36,398 bases of DNA, from NCBI RefSeq assembly GCF_022651205.1, contig NZ_JALCQI010000013.1:1-36398 (forward strand), read 5' to 3'. A program made the translations under genes and the position numbers. The notes beneath the pieces are model-generated. The model ran no database searches, was not told the origin of the DNA, and saw nothing but the letters and a program-made list of their open reading frames with translations. Shown here piece by piece: positions 7,864-15,920 of the stretch. The stretch comes from Limosilactobacillus sp. GTDB taxonomy: Bacteria > Bacillota > Bacilli > Lactobacillales > Lactobacillaceae. How positions within the stretch are numbered: the first letter of the stretch is position 1; each line of letters starts with the position of its first letter.

Positions 7864-9342
7864 TTATTCACGAGTTGTAGTTGGTTCTTGAACAGTACGT
7901 GCTGTAGTGTTTTCAGAAACACGACCAGTAGTAGGAGTTCTTGTAGTTTGGTACTCACTACGGACGGTTGATTGTGTTCTTCTTTCTGTTTGAGGAACTT
8001 GGGTAGTAACCTGTGAGCTTCTTATTTCACCATAGGTTCTTGCACTATTAGAATAGATAGAACTTTGTTTTTGTGATGACGATTTTATTGATGTCTTACC
8101 ACCAATAACATAATCGCTTCCATTACCACTACCTGGATCGTTATAACTAGCACCACCAGGAAGAATAAAGTCTGTATTAGTTACACCATTATAGGATGGT
8201 TGAGACTTGTACATTCTAGTTTCGTGGTTAACAACTTTTTTAGGCTTAAGACCTAATTGTTTCCGAATAAGTTTAGAAATACGATTAATTTCTTTTGGAC
8301 TAGCAATTTGGAATGAGACGCCCTCAATTGTGGCATCTTGTCCTTGGAAATGGTAAGTTGTGACATTATCCATAGCGGCATGGTAATTACCGTATAGTGT
8401 TGCAATATCGTCAACTGGAATATTTGTTTTTACGCCATCTTTAACTGCATCCAGAATATTATTTGCAGTTCCAATAGAGCCGGATTTCTTAAATTTCTGA
8501 ATAACGCTTTCGATAATTTGTTGTTGACGTTTTTGTCGTCCATAATCATTATTTGGATCACTGTAACGCATCCGAGAATATTTAAGAGCTAACTCACCGT
8601 TAAGGTGTTGCTTTCCTTTCTTAAAGTGGTGTCCTTCGTACGTGAACGCAAAAGGATTATCTACGGTTACACCACCGACTGTATTAACAACCTTTTTTAA
8701 AACCCCCATGTTAATAACGGCATAGTAATCAATCGGAACATCTAACAGCTCGGAGACAGCTTTAACGGTCTTTTTGGGACCACCGATTGAATATGCTGCA
8801 TTAATCTTTACGTATGTAGGACCTTCTTTAGTCGGAACACGAACTAGCGTATCACGAGGAATACTGGTCATAGTTATTTTCTTTGTTTTAGGGTTAATTG
8901 TAAACAATTCAAGCGAGTCAGTATTTCCACCAGTATTTCCACGATCCAAGGCACCGACATCAGTTCCCATTGCTAGGACAGAAACAGGCTCACCTTTTTG
9001 GAGCTTTTTGCTGATTTTACCATCGCCACTGCCAAAAATATTATTAGCAGCCGAATTAATCTTATGGTATTCGTAGCCACCACCGAGTAATACCAAAATA
9101 ACTAGTGCCCAAATAATATTTTTAACCCAGCGAGGAGTTCGGTAGTGATGAACTTCTGGTGTATTTGGATTCATATTTGATGAAGTTCTCCGTGGGTTAT
9201 TATTTGAAGACTTAAATTTTGGTAACTTAAATTTTGACATTTTGGATTCATGATTTTGCTTCTGATCCTGAGCTACCTTATCATGGATCCGTTGTTCCAT
9301 CTTTTTTCGATATTCTTCACGTGTCTCGTGATTGTCATTCAT
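7864..9342 (-). CDS. LytR-CpsA-Psr (LCP) family wall-polymer ligase
   Basis: A 492-aa type II membrane protein. The ATG at 9342 (MNDNHETREEYRKK) is preceded by GAGG at eight bases; an in-frame TTG at 9360 has no site. A charged cytoplasmic head (1-70) and one membrane helix (~73-91) precede the LCP domain (~117-350), with conserved NTDS (140-143), SIPRDT (160-165) and the R-M-R-Y-x-D...D-Y-G-R-x-x-R-Q-Q-Q block (~265-283) that binds the pyrophosphate lipid substrate. Family role: transfer of teichoic acid or polysaccharide from its lipid carrier to peptidoglycan. The tail (~385-492) is a Ser/Thr/Arg/Gln-rich disordered extension. Its place beside wall hydrolases and wall-binding proteins fits a wall-assembly role; the exact polymer is not shown. 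Confidence 0.93.
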   Translation of the reverse strand: MNDNHETREEYRKKMEQRIHDKVAQDQKQNHESKMSKFKLPKFKSSNNNPRRTSSNMNPNTPEVHHYRTPRWVKNIIWALVILVLLGGGYEYHKINSAANNIFGSGDGKISKKLQKGEPVSVLAMGTDVGALDRGNTGGNTDSLELFTINPKTKKITMTSIPRDTLVRVPTKEGPTYVKINAAYSIGGPKKTVKAVSELLDVPIDYYAVINMGVLKKVVNTVGGVTVDNPFAFTYEGHHFKKGKQHLNGELALKYSRMRYSDPNNDYGRQKRQQQIIESVIQKFKKSGSIGTANNILDAVKDGVKTNIPVDDIATLYGNYHAAMDNVTTYHFQGQDATIEGVSFQIASPKEINRISKLIRKQLGLKPKKVVNHETRMYKSQPSYNGVTNTDFILPGGASYNDPGSGNGSDYVIGGKTSIKSSSQKQSSIYSNSARTYGEIRSSQVTTQVPQTERRTQSTVRSEYQTTRTPTTGRVSENTTARTVQEPTTTRE

Positions 9343-9377
9343 ATTTTGTACCTCAATCAAAAGTTTTTAACCTTATT

Positions 9378-9407
9378 AATATACTATAAATGTAAGGGTC
9401 ATTTCAA
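9378..9407 (-). promoter_or_regulatory. Candidate promoter of the LCP gene
   Basis: On the minus strand TTGAAA (9402-9407) is followed after 18 bases by TATATT (9378-9383), ~35 bases before the start codon. Confidence 0.45.
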
Positions 9408-9512
9408 TTTGCTAATATTAGCTTAACAATTCTGTAAACATTTCGTTTTATAATATCAGTTAGTGTAGAATTATGATATAAGATTATTTCGACAAACTAT
9501 GGGGGAAGATTG

Positions 9513-11657
9513 ATGAATAAAAATCTTGTGAAAATAACGACAGTTGCGGCACTGACCACCGCAATAGGGATTGGGATTGCTGAAAATAATGTTCTCGCTG
9601 ATACACAAACAACCGATTCCGCGACAAGTGTTAATTCTGATAATGTTAATAGTAATCAGCCCATTGTCAGTAATGTTGCTCAGCAGCAAGCTTCAGCGAC
9701 AACTGCAGCACTTTATTCGGCCAATTTAAATACACAGAGTACCCAGTACGTAAACTTCTCACAAGGGTATACTCTTGATAAATTAAGGGGTATTTCTAAC
9801 TCTACTGAAGCAAATGATTTTCAGCAGACAACAATTAGCGGGTTGAGTATGAATAATTACCAATCAGACAGTGTTGCCGCTAAAGAATATGTAAATGTTA
9901 ATAACCTAAGTCCTGAACAAACGATCCAAATGAATCAGTATGGAGTAGGCTTAGTAAATCAAATTAGAAGTGAGTTTGGCTTGGAGCCTTTTCAATTAAA
10001 TGACGAAACGATAGATCAGGTTCGGTCAATGGCGTTGGAATATCAAAATAAGAATGAATCATTAATGAATGGTCATTGGCATGATCCAGAAATTCTTAAC
10101 AATCATAGTGAAAATATTGCTGCCCAACAAATTTATAATGATAATATAAATGGTTTAGCTGTTCGTCCTTTTGCAAGTGCTAAAGGGAATGAGTTTATCA
10201 ATAATAATGCTATTCCTGTATTTAGTGTAACTACAATGGATGATTTAAGAGCACTAATTTACTATGGTGTAATGGGAATGCTCTTTAATGATGCTTCAGA
10301 TAATTTTGGTCATGCACAAAATTTTTTGACTAATCCACAAAGAATTAATACGCTTGGGATCTACCCATCCATTACTAAATCAGTTGGTACGGGAACTTAT
10401 AGTGATGGTTCGACATTTAATTTTAATTTGTTAAATGTTGATATGCATTTTATCTGGGCTGAAGGTGATAATAATTCTAGTACTGCTGAAGAATATAACA
10501 CTCCTGGCTGGCATTTAATTGATAATGAATGGCGACATTTTGATCAGGCTGGACTATTAGAGTTAGGTTGGAAGTGGATCAACGGTAATTGGTATTACCT
10601 AGAACCGACAACTGGTAATATGCAAACTGGTTTGAAGAATGTTAATGGCAATGTGTACTACTTAAACAATAGTGGTGCGATGGTAACTGGTTGGCAAAGG
10701 GTAAATAATAATTGGTATTATTTCCAAAATAATGGTGCTGTGTTGACTGGCTGGCAATTCATTAACGGCCACTGGTATTACTTTACTAGTCAGGGGGTTG
10801 CAGAGACAAACTGGCAGTGGATTGGGAACCATAAGTATTATTTTGATTTAGATAATGCATGGGCATTGACCAATTGGCAAAATTTGAGCGGTAATTGGTA
10901 TTACTTTGATTTAAACAATGCTTGGATGGATACGAATTGGCAATGGATTGATAATAATTGGTTCTACTTTAGCCCTAGTTATGGCCAAATGATGACGGGA
11001 TTACAAACGGTTGAAAATAGTTTATACTTCTTAAATACGCAACATGATGGCAATTATGGGGCTATGCGGTCTGGTTGGTGGAATATTAATAATAACTGGT
11101 ATTTCTTCTATAATAATGGAGCTGCAGCAAAGGGATGGTTCCGGTCTGGTGCAGGAAACTGGTACTACTTTGGTAACGATGGTAAAGCGTTGACAGGTTG
11201 GCAAAAGATCAACGGGCATGGTTATTACTTTGATACTGTTAATGCCTGGGCAGTACGTGGATTTCAGTTGATTGATAACAGTTGGTATTACTTCGATCCA
11301 GTAAATACTTGGCAGAATAGTGGCTGGCAATTTATTGGTAATAACTGGTTCTATATGAACTCAACGACTGGCCAAATGGAGAGTGGGTTGCAAACGGTTA
11401 ACGGAAAGGTATATTTCTTAACCACTCAACATAACGGTTTGTTTGGAGCAATGACTACTGGTTGGCAAAAAGTTAATGGAAAATGGTATTACTTTGACGC
11501 TAGTGGCTCAGCATTAATCGGCTGGCAAAAGATTAATGGTCACTACTACCACTTTAAGAATAATGGTGAAGCGGATACTGGGGATGTTTACTTAACCAAT
11601 AACGGACAAAGTAAGCTTTACCATTTTGATGAGCAAAATGCATGGTTAACTGAATAA
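9513..11657 (+). CDS. Secreted SEC10/PgrA-like (CAP-related) protein with GW/YYF repeats
   Basis: A 714-aa protein. The ATG at 9513 follows GGGGGAAG and starts a signal peptide with cleavage after VLA (29). Residues ~130-325 resemble the SEC10/PgrA surface-exclusion domain (TIGR04320), a CAP-superfamily relative: V-N-Q-I-R-S-E-F-G, GHWHDPE, S-E-N-I-A-A, T-M-D-D-L-R-A-L-I-Y-Y-G-V-M-G-M-L-F-N-D and F-G-H-A-Q-N-F-L. The rest (~330-714) is about 17 GW/YYF repeats. No LPXTG is present, so attachment is likely through the repeats. SEC10/PgrA proteins were named from plasmid surface exclusion; in lactobacilli their role is unknown, and no conjugation genes are nearby. TATAAT at 9449-9454 is a plausible -10, without a clear -35. 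Confidence 0.85.
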   Translation: MNKNLVKITTVAALTTAIGIGIAENNVLADTQTTDSATSVNSDNVNSNQPIVSNVAQQQASATTAALYSANLNTQSTQYVNFSQGYTLDKLRGISNSTEANDFQQTTISGLSMNNYQSDSVAAKEYVNVNNLSPEQTIQMNQYGVGLVNQIRSEFGLEPFQLNDETIDQVRSMALEYQNKNESLMNGHWHDPEILNNHSENIAAQQIYNDNINGLAVRPFASAKGNEFINNNAIPVFSVTTMDDLRALIYYGVMGMLFNDASDNFGHAQNFLTNPQRINTLGIYPSITKSVGTGTYSDGSTFNFNLLNVDMHFIWAEGDNNSSTAEEYNTPGWHLIDNEWRHFDQAGLLELGWKWINGNWYYLEPTTGNMQTGLKNVNGNVYYLNNSGAMVTGWQRVNNNWYYFQNNGAVLTGWQFINGHWYYFTSQGVAETNWQWIGNHKYYFDLDNAWALTNWQNLSGNWYYFDLNNAWMDTNWQWIDNNWFYFSPSYGQMMTGLQTVENSLYFLNTQHDGNYGAMRSGWWNINNNWYFFYNNGAAAKGWFRSGAGNWYYFGNDGKALTGWQKINGHGYYFDTVNAWAVRGFQLIDNSWYYFDPVNTWQNSGWQFIGNNWFYMNSTTGQMESGLQTVNGKVYFLTTQHNGLFGAMTTGWQKVNGKWYYFDASGSALIGWQKINGHYYHFKNNGEADTGDVYLTNNGQSKLYHFDEQNAWLTE

Positions 11658-11666
11658 GTTGATTAA

Positions 11667-11696
11667 GAAAGGTTGGCGTTGAGTCAGCCTTTTTGT
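11667..11696 (+). terminator. Rho-independent terminator
   Basis: AAAGGTTGGC (11668-11677) pairs with GTCAGCCTTT (11683-11692) through some G-T pairs, followed by Ts. Confidence 0.75.
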
Positions 11697-11702
11697 GTTA
11701 GC

Positions 11703-11731
11703 TTGTTAGCTAAATAATTAAGTGCTAAAAT
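11703..11731 (+). promoter_or_regulatory. Promoter with extended -10
   Basis: TTGTTA (11703-11708), a 17-base spacer and TAAAAT (11726-11731) preceded by TGC. It drives the TTG-initiated repeat protein gene that begins at 11768. Confidence 0.7.
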
Positions 11732-11767
11732 GAAACCGTATTTTGTTACTTTTGGGGAGGAATAATC

Positions 11768-12976
11768 TTGAAAAAGAAATTATGGTTGGCTTCAACCACT
11801 GTTTTAGCAGGATTAGCGCTTGGAATTACTAGTGTTAGTGCTGATACTAATGTAAGTACAAATAGTAGCAATATGAATAGTACTACTGTTGCTACTACTA
11901 ATAATGTAAATACAGATAGTAGTGCTGTATCGACTCAAGTAAGTAATAGTGATGCAGCAGTTACGAGTGCTTCTGCTGATACTAGTGCACAAGGTAGTAA
12001 TGTTGCAAGTGAACAACAAACTACGACTGTTGCTCAGTCTGTCACAGCCACTACCAGTCAAGCACGAGCAGATTGGTACTCTGGTTATTCAACTGGCTGG
12101 CAATCAAGTCGGAATTATGATGGTACCTATGATTGGACTTATCGTAAGACTGATGGTACGCGAGCAGAAAGTGAATGGCTATTAATCAATGGTTCCTGGT
12201 ACTATTTTGATGGTTTAGGTGAGATGTCAGCTAACGGATGGCATAGTGCTCCATGGCATGGGCAATATAACGAATATTATTTTGATGTTAATGGCCACTA
12301 CGTAACAAATAGTTGGCATTCATATAATAATGGCAAATATGCATATCCAGAATATACATGGTCATATTCCAAGTCTGATGGCACACGAGCAGAAAGTGAA
12401 TGGTTATGGATCAATGGTGCTTGGTACTATTTTGACGGTGCAGGTGACATGGTTGCTAATGGATGGCATGGTGCTCCATGGTATGGGCAATATAACGAAT
12501 ATTATTTTGATGTTAATGGCCACTACGTAACAAATAGTTGGCATTCATATAATAATGGCAAATATGCATATCCAGAATATACATGGTCATATTCCAAGTC
12601 TGATGGCACACGAGCAGAAAGTGAATGGTTATGGATTAATGGTGCTTGGTACTATTTTGACGGTGCAGGTGATATGGTAGCTAATGGCTGGCATGGTGCT
12701 TCGTGGAATGATCAATACAATGAATATTACTTTGATGTAAACGGCCACTATGTAACAAATTGCTGGCATTCATTCAGTAATGGCCATAACCAATATCCAA
12801 CCTGGTCGTATTCTAAAGCAGATGGTACTAGGGCCGAGAATGAATGGTTATGGATCAATGGTGCTTGGTACTATTTTGATGGTGCAGGTGATATGGTAGC
12901 TAATGGCTGGCATTATGCTCCGTGGAATGGTGAATACAGGGAATATTACTTTGATGTTAATGGTCATTGCCTATAA
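11768..12976 (+). CDS. Secreted repeat-only protein with 75-residue WYYFDG/EYYFDVNGHY repeats
   Basis: A 402-aa secreted protein. The TTG at 11768 is taken as start because GGGGAGG ends seven bases upstream and MKKKLWLASTTVLAGLALGITSVSA follows directly as a signal peptide (cleavage ~25). After a Ser/Thr/Asn linker (26-97) the protein consists of about four long units with the pattern SDGTRAESEWLWINGAWYYFDGAGDM...GWHGAPW...NEYYFDVNGHY. These are a longer variant of the GW/YYF repeat carried by the upstream genes. No catalytic domain is visible and the protein ends right after the last unit, so it may be a pure binding protein (glucan or wall polymer) or the remainder of a larger one. Units two and three are nearly identical in DNA. 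Confidence 0.85.
   Translation: MKKKLWLASTTVLAGLALGITSVSADTNVSTNSSNMNSTTVATTNNVNTDSSAVSTQVSNSDAAVTSASADTSAQGSNVASEQQTTTVAQSVTATTSQARADWYSGYSTGWQSSRNYDGTYDWTYRKTDGTRAESEWLLINGSWYYFDGLGEMSANGWHSAPWHGQYNEYYFDVNGHYVTNSWHSYNNGKYAYPEYTWSYSKSDGTRAESEWLWINGAWYYFDGAGDMVANGWHGAPWYGQYNEYYFDVNGHYVTNSWHSYNNGKYAYPEYTWSYSKSDGTRAESEWLWINGAWYYFDGAGDMVANGWHGASWNDQYNEYYFDVNGHYVTNCWHSFSNGHNQYPTWSYSKADGTRAENEWLWINGAWYYFDGAGDMVANGWHYAPWNGEYREYYFDVNGHCL
12258..12707 (+). repeat. 225-bp tandem duplication inside the repeat-only gene
   Basis: Two copies lie exactly 225 bases (75 codons) apart. The stretch starting at 12261 matches that starting at 12486 without difference for about 150 bases, then shows only scattered third-position changes. 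A more diverged unit follows from about 12711. Confidence 0.9.
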
Positions 12977-12990
12977 TTAAATCTAATTTA

Positions 12991-13019
12991 GAAGGCTGTC
13001 TGAATTGGCAGCCTTTTTG
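12991..13019 (+). terminator. Rho-independent terminator
   Basis: AAGGCTG (12992-12998) pairs with CAGCCTT (13009-13015), with additional pairs inside and a T5 tail. Confidence 0.9.
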
Positions 13020-13057
13020 TTATACAATCAAATAAAAAGAGACTTGGTGAATTGAAA

Positions 13058-13570
13058 ATGGATTCAGGTATTATTTCGGCTTGGGCTGATGTGGCTTCGG
13101 CTATTTTGGCTTTTTTTGCTTTATTGGCAGCTTGCTATGCATGTTACGTAAGTAGAAAAGATTTAAAATATCGGTTAGATCCTAAGCCGAAACTTCATTT
13201 TTGTGTTGCATATGATTGTGAGGATGGGAAAGATGGTTATCAGTTAGTTTGTATTAATTCAGGTGATATGGCAGCAATTATTAATATTAAGGAGCCAAAG
13301 CCAAAAAGAACAATAAAATATATTCACAGAAATTGGCCATCAGCAAAGTTTGATAATGAAGCTATAAATAGCATTATTGTCGATCCACATACTAAAAAGA
13401 AAATTTTCTTTGTTGATAAATCATTTTGTAATAAAGTAATTGGTGAAAAACGAAAAAATATAAATTACTGTTTGAAAATTTTTGAAGCTATTAATAAGAT
13501 TGAAAGTGATCTTATTTTTGACTTTAATAAGAATGAAAATATTACTGTAAAAGAAGTACAGCATGTTTGA
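13058..13570 (+). CDS. Small membrane-anchored protein, unrecognised
   Basis: A 170-aa protein with one N-terminal membrane helix (residues ~8-30, V-A-S-A-I-L-A-F-F-A-L-L-A-A-C-Y) and a charged soluble part, probably cytoplasmic. The ATG at 13058 sits seven bases after GGTGA; a TTG at 13052 would be too close to it. The soluble part has strand-like segments (L-H-F-C-V-A-Y-D, Y-Q-L-V-C-I-N-S-G-D) and a Lys-rich middle. Similar short N-terminal-helix proteins are often single hypothetical genes in accessory regions. I do not recognise a family. Base composition is more A-rich than that of the preceding repeat genes. Confidence 0.75.
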   Translation: MDSGIISAWADVASAILAFFALLAACYACYVSRKDLKYRLDPKPKLHFCVAYDCEDGKDGYQLVCINSGDMAAIINIKEPKPKRTIKYIHRNWPSAKFDNEAINSIIVDPHTKKKIFFVDKSFCNKVIGEKRKNINYCLKIFEAINKIESDLIFDFNKNENITVKEVQHV

Positions 13571-13590
13571 GCTAAATGTTTTATAAACCC

Positions 13591-13629
13591 AAAAAGAGGA
13601 ATCAGCGCTAATTGCTGACTCCTCTTTTT
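13591..13629. terminator. Strong bidirectional terminator
   Basis: AAAAAGAGGA (13591-13600) pairs with TCCTCTTTTT (13620-13629), with an inner TCAGC/GCTGA stem. It serves the membrane protein gene on the plus strand and the lipoprotein gene on the minus strand. Confidence 0.92.
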
Positions 13630-13658
13630 GTGAAAGAATGCTATTTCCACTATTTTAA

Positions 13659-14192
13659 TTATTCGTTATGACTTACTGTAACTCCACTTGGTAATGCTCC
13701 TGACCAGTCTTTGTATTGAACTTGGGAACTTCCCTTGGTAGTGTAGCGATCCATCCCATCGCTATCAACATTGTGGGTAACTCCTTCAGAGTCAGTCCAA
13801 GTTGCGACATCACCTAAACCAAGTTGAACTGATTTTTGTTCCTTAACGCTGCTTGATGAACTAGCAACTTTAGCTGGAGCAGTAACTTGTTGGTTAGCAC
13901 CATTGTTAGTTGCACTTGCAGCCGAACTGGTAGTTACGTTCTTAGCAGAACTTGTGCTACTACTTGAAGATGCAACGTTTGTACTTGCTAAGTGGTTAGT
14001 AGCAGCTGCAGTTTTAGCACTGGTTGATGCTGACTTTTCACTCTTCTTGTGACTTTGCTTAACCACTTGTGAACTTGATGCTTCATGGGTCTTGTGCGAT
14101 GTAGTTGTGGAACTGCCAACAGCACAACCACCTAGACCTAGTGCAAGTAAAATAACAAGTGAACTATTTAAAACTTTCTTATTCATCTTCAT
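13659..14192 (-). CDS. Ser/Ala-rich lipoprotein of unknown function
   Basis: A 177-aa lipoprotein. The ATG at 14192 is used because AAGGAG ends ten bases upstream; a second ATG at 14186 is further away. MKMNKKVLNSSLVILLALGLGGC carries lipobox LGGC. Residues ~25-120 are a disordered Ser/Thr/Ala/Lys tether. The end is a compact unit (L-G-L-G-D-V-A-T-W-T-D-S-E-G-V-T-H-N-V-D...Y-K-D-W-S-G-A-L-P) with a D-S-E-G/D-S-D-G pattern. The layout mirrors the lipoprotein at 6204-6710, but the C-terminal domains differ. I do not recognise a family. Confidence 0.85.
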   Translation of the reverse strand: MKMNKKVLNSSLVILLALGLGGCAVGSSTTTSHKTHEASSSQVVKQSHKKSEKSASTSAKTAAATNHLASTNVASSSSSTSSAKNVTTSSAASATNNGANQQVTAPAKVASSSSSVKEQKSVQLGLGDVATWTDSEGVTHNVDSDGMDRYTTKGSSQVQYKDWSGALPSGVTVSHNE

Positions 14193-14213
14193 GGTAATAG
14201 CACTCCTTCCGGC

Positions 14214-14283
14214 AACGTTAATTTTAACGTTGTTGTTCTCTTTCGATGCATATATTGTAACATAGTTGAAATATTAATGTAAA
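14214..14283 (-). promoter_or_regulatory. Lipoprotein promoter with an inverted repeat in the leader
   Basis: On the minus strand TTTACA (14278-14283), an 18-base spacer and TACAAT (14254-14259) form a promoter. Downstream of the predicted start lies an inverted repeat with perfect arms AACGTTAA/TTAACGTT (14214-14231) and a 2-base centre, a possible operator just upstream of the ribosome site. Confidence 0.55.
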
Positions 14284-14436
14284 TATTTAGCAATTAAAAT
14301 GGTTGATTTTGCAATTTTTGTAATGAAGTGCAATGAAAGGGTAATAAAGGAGACTTAATTAATATTACTTGGCTTTTTGTTGATTAAAATTATATAGATA
14401 TTGCTGAAGCTGTAGTGAGTACCACAAAGAACACAT

Positions 14437-14478
14437 AAGCCTGTAATACCAGCGTATTGTTGGCATTACAGGCTTTTG
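14437..14478 (+). terminator. Orphan terminator-like hairpin containing CCTGTAAT
   Basis: AAGCCTGTAAT (14437-14447) pairs perfectly with ATTACAGGCTT (14465-14475), then TT. No plus-strand gene ends upstream of it. Its stem resembles the hairpin at 16760-16806. Confidence 0.6.
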
Positions 14479-14518
14479 GTTACTTAAATAGCGCTGTTTT
14501 AACTTTAGTGAACTGAAT

Positions 14519-14572
14519 TATCTTAATCATATGCAGAATATCTTGATCATTTTGTGAATTTTGATTAAGATA
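14519..14572. repeat. Three copies of an 11-mer, TATCTTRATCA
   Basis: TATCTTAATCA (14519-14529), TATCTTGATCA (14539-14549, exactly 20 bases later) and the inverted copy TGATTAAGATA (14562-14572). Spacing of two helical turns and the mixed orientation suggest a protein-binding array. Confidence 0.7.
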
Positions 14573-14590
14573 CTTTACTTTTTAACGTTC

Positions 14591-14633
14591 TTGCTACTAA
14601 TTAGTAGTAAAGGCATGACCGTCATGCTATAAT
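14591..14633 (+). promoter_or_regulatory. Toxin-antitoxin promoter with two palindromic operators
   Basis: The extended -10 TGC-TATAAT (14625-14633) has a weak -35 region. A perfect palindrome CTACTAATTAGTAG (14594-14607, extendable to 14591-14610) covers the -35 position. A second, GCATGAC-C-GTCATGC (14613-14627), fills the spacer. This layout is typical of autoregulated toxin-antitoxin operons whose HTH antitoxin represses its own promoter. Confidence 0.75.
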
Positions 14634-14664
14634 GATATAGCAATAAAATACTGGGAGGATTGTA

Positions 14665-14955
14665 ATGGAGGTTGGTGAGGCATTAGCAAGATTAAAATTT
14701 CTTGTAAATCATGATCGATTTTATATGGTTCAACGACAAAGTAGAATGGCAATGCCGGTTTCTGTAACTTTAGCTAAGGAAATTGTTAGACAGTTATCCA
14801 TTAACGATTTTGTCAAACATGAACCTAATCGAAATAATCCATTACAATTTGTTTGGGTATTTAAAACTAGTGATGGACAGACTTATTACATTAAGTTTGT
14901 TTTTACTGAGAACAACCAGAAAGTGGTACTTATCAGTTTTCATCTTGATTATTAA
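14665..14955 (+). CDS. MqsR-like toxin (putative mRNA interferase), first gene of the module
   Basis: A 96-aa protein with the size and pattern of MqsR/RelE-fold toxins. Compared from memory with E. coli MqsR it shares the early helix (A-L-A-R-L-K-F-L-V), L-S-x-x-D-F, and the C-terminal strand pair Y-Y-I-K-F-V-F...V-V-L-I-S-F-H where MqsR has V-Y-L-K-I-T-V...V-L-I-V-S-F-K. The aligned basic and aromatic residues fit a ribonuclease active site, but activity is inferred. ATG 14665 has GGGAGG six bases upstream. The antitoxin ATG lies 14 bases after the stop, with a very strong AAAGGAGGAGG site between them, as expected if the antitoxin must be made in excess. Toxin-first order matches mqsRA. 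Confidence 0.75.
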   Translation: MEVGEALARLKFLVNHDRFYMVQRQSRMAMPVSVTLAKEIVRQLSINDFVKHEPNRNNPLQFVWVFKTSDGQTYYIKFVFTENNQKVVLISFHLDY

Positions 14956-14969
14956 AGGAGGAGGTTTAT

Positions 14970-15893
14970 ATGGCTTACCAAAAGAACTTCACAACTACTT
15001 ATACCATTAACGGACATGAGTACACGGTAACGGCGCCGGCTCTTTTTGACAGTAACACCAATGAACTGATTCCGGATAAAGAGCTGGATGATCAAGCTGC
15101 CGAAATAGCTCGTCAACAATACCGTGATGAGATGGGATTACTGTCACCACAAGAATTAAAGCAATATCGTGCTAAGGTAGGACTATCTCAACGTAATTTA
15201 GCTGAATTAACTGGGTTAAGTCCAAATACAATAGCACTTTACGAGGCTGGTGCATTTCCTACCAAAGCCAATAATAGACTGCTAAAATCACTCATTGCTA
15301 ATGATGATGTGCTTCAACAATATATTGCTGATGAAAAGAATGATTACTCTGATGAATTAATTTCGAAGGTGAACTCTTATCTAAGTAATAATGATGGTGT
15401 GGTTGAGTCACAAAAGGAGAAACCTAAGTTTACGGCCGTACAATTAGCTAATTGGTTACGAGTTGAAAACTATTTTGAAAGGGATAGCGATTTAAATATT
15501 GACCCTTTGACACAAATGAAGGTCATTAAACTGCTCTACATTGCATATGGGAGATTTTTAGCCGCAACCAGAAATAAATTATTTTCTTCAACAATCGTTC
15601 ACTTCCAATATGGCCCATTGATAACGGAAGTACATTCTAAATTTAATGGTCAGAGTGTTCTGGACATTGATAAACCAGATAAAGAAGCGATGGATGACTA
15701 CAACCTAGTTTCACAGGATGGCGAGATTGCGGACCTTCTAAGTAAAGTGAATGAAGATTACATTAACTACAACGCTGCTCGATTAAGCAAGCAAACTCAT
15801 CGGCCAGGTTCACCGTGGGACTTAACTCCAGATCGGGAAGTAATTAAGGATCAGTTGATTTTTGATACGTTTAAGCGAGGGATAGAAGAATAA
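14970..15893 (+). CDS. Fused antitoxin: MqsA-type HTH domain plus Panacea (DUF4065/SocA-like) domain
   Basis: A 307-aa protein. Residues ~1-50 form a strand-rich lead (T-I-N-G-H-E-Y-T-V-T-A-P-A). Residues ~50-110 hold an XRE/MqsA-like HTH: LSPQELKQYRAKVGLSQRNLAELTGLSPNTIALYEAGAFPT, here split as L-S-P-Q-E-L-K-Q-Y-R and G-L-S-Q-R-N-L-A-E-L-T. Residues ~150-305 are a Panacea/DUF4065 domain: L-T-Q-M-K-V-I-K-L-L-Y-I-A-Y-G, F-Q-Y-G-P-L-I-T-E-V-H, and a terminal G-S-P-W-D-L-T...I-F-D-T-F. The Panacea domain is known to neutralise diverse toxins in PanTA systems; HTH-Panacea fusions also bind their promoter. MqsA normally starts with a zinc-binding CxxC domain, but this protein contains no cysteine at all, so that part is replaced or degenerate. 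Confidence 0.85.
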   Translation: MAYQKNFTTTYTINGHEYTVTAPALFDSNTNELIPDKELDDQAAEIARQQYRDEMGLLSPQELKQYRAKVGLSQRNLAELTGLSPNTIALYEAGAFPTKANNRLLKSLIANDDVLQQYIADEKNDYSDELISKVNSYLSNNDGVVESQKEKPKFTAVQLANWLRVENYFERDSDLNIDPLTQMKVIKLLYIAYGRFLAATRNKLFSSTIVHFQYGPLITEVHSKFNGQSVLDIDKPDKEAMDDYNLVSQDGEIADLLSKVNEDYINYNAARLSKQTHRPGSPWDLTPDREVIKDQLIFDTFKRGIEE

Positions 15894-15920
15894 AGTTCGT
15901 ATAGTAAAAAGGAAGTATTG

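Larger units (their letters stand above)
14193..14664. other. 472-bp intergenic region: lipoprotein promoter, orphan hairpin and toxin-antitoxin control region
   Basis: No gene-like frame is visible here. From left to right it contains the minus-strand lipoprotein promoter, an orphan terminator-like hairpin (14437-14478), three copies of an 11-mer (14519-14572), two palindromes (14591-14627) and the extended -10 of the toxin-antitoxin operon (14628-14633). Confidence 0.7.
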
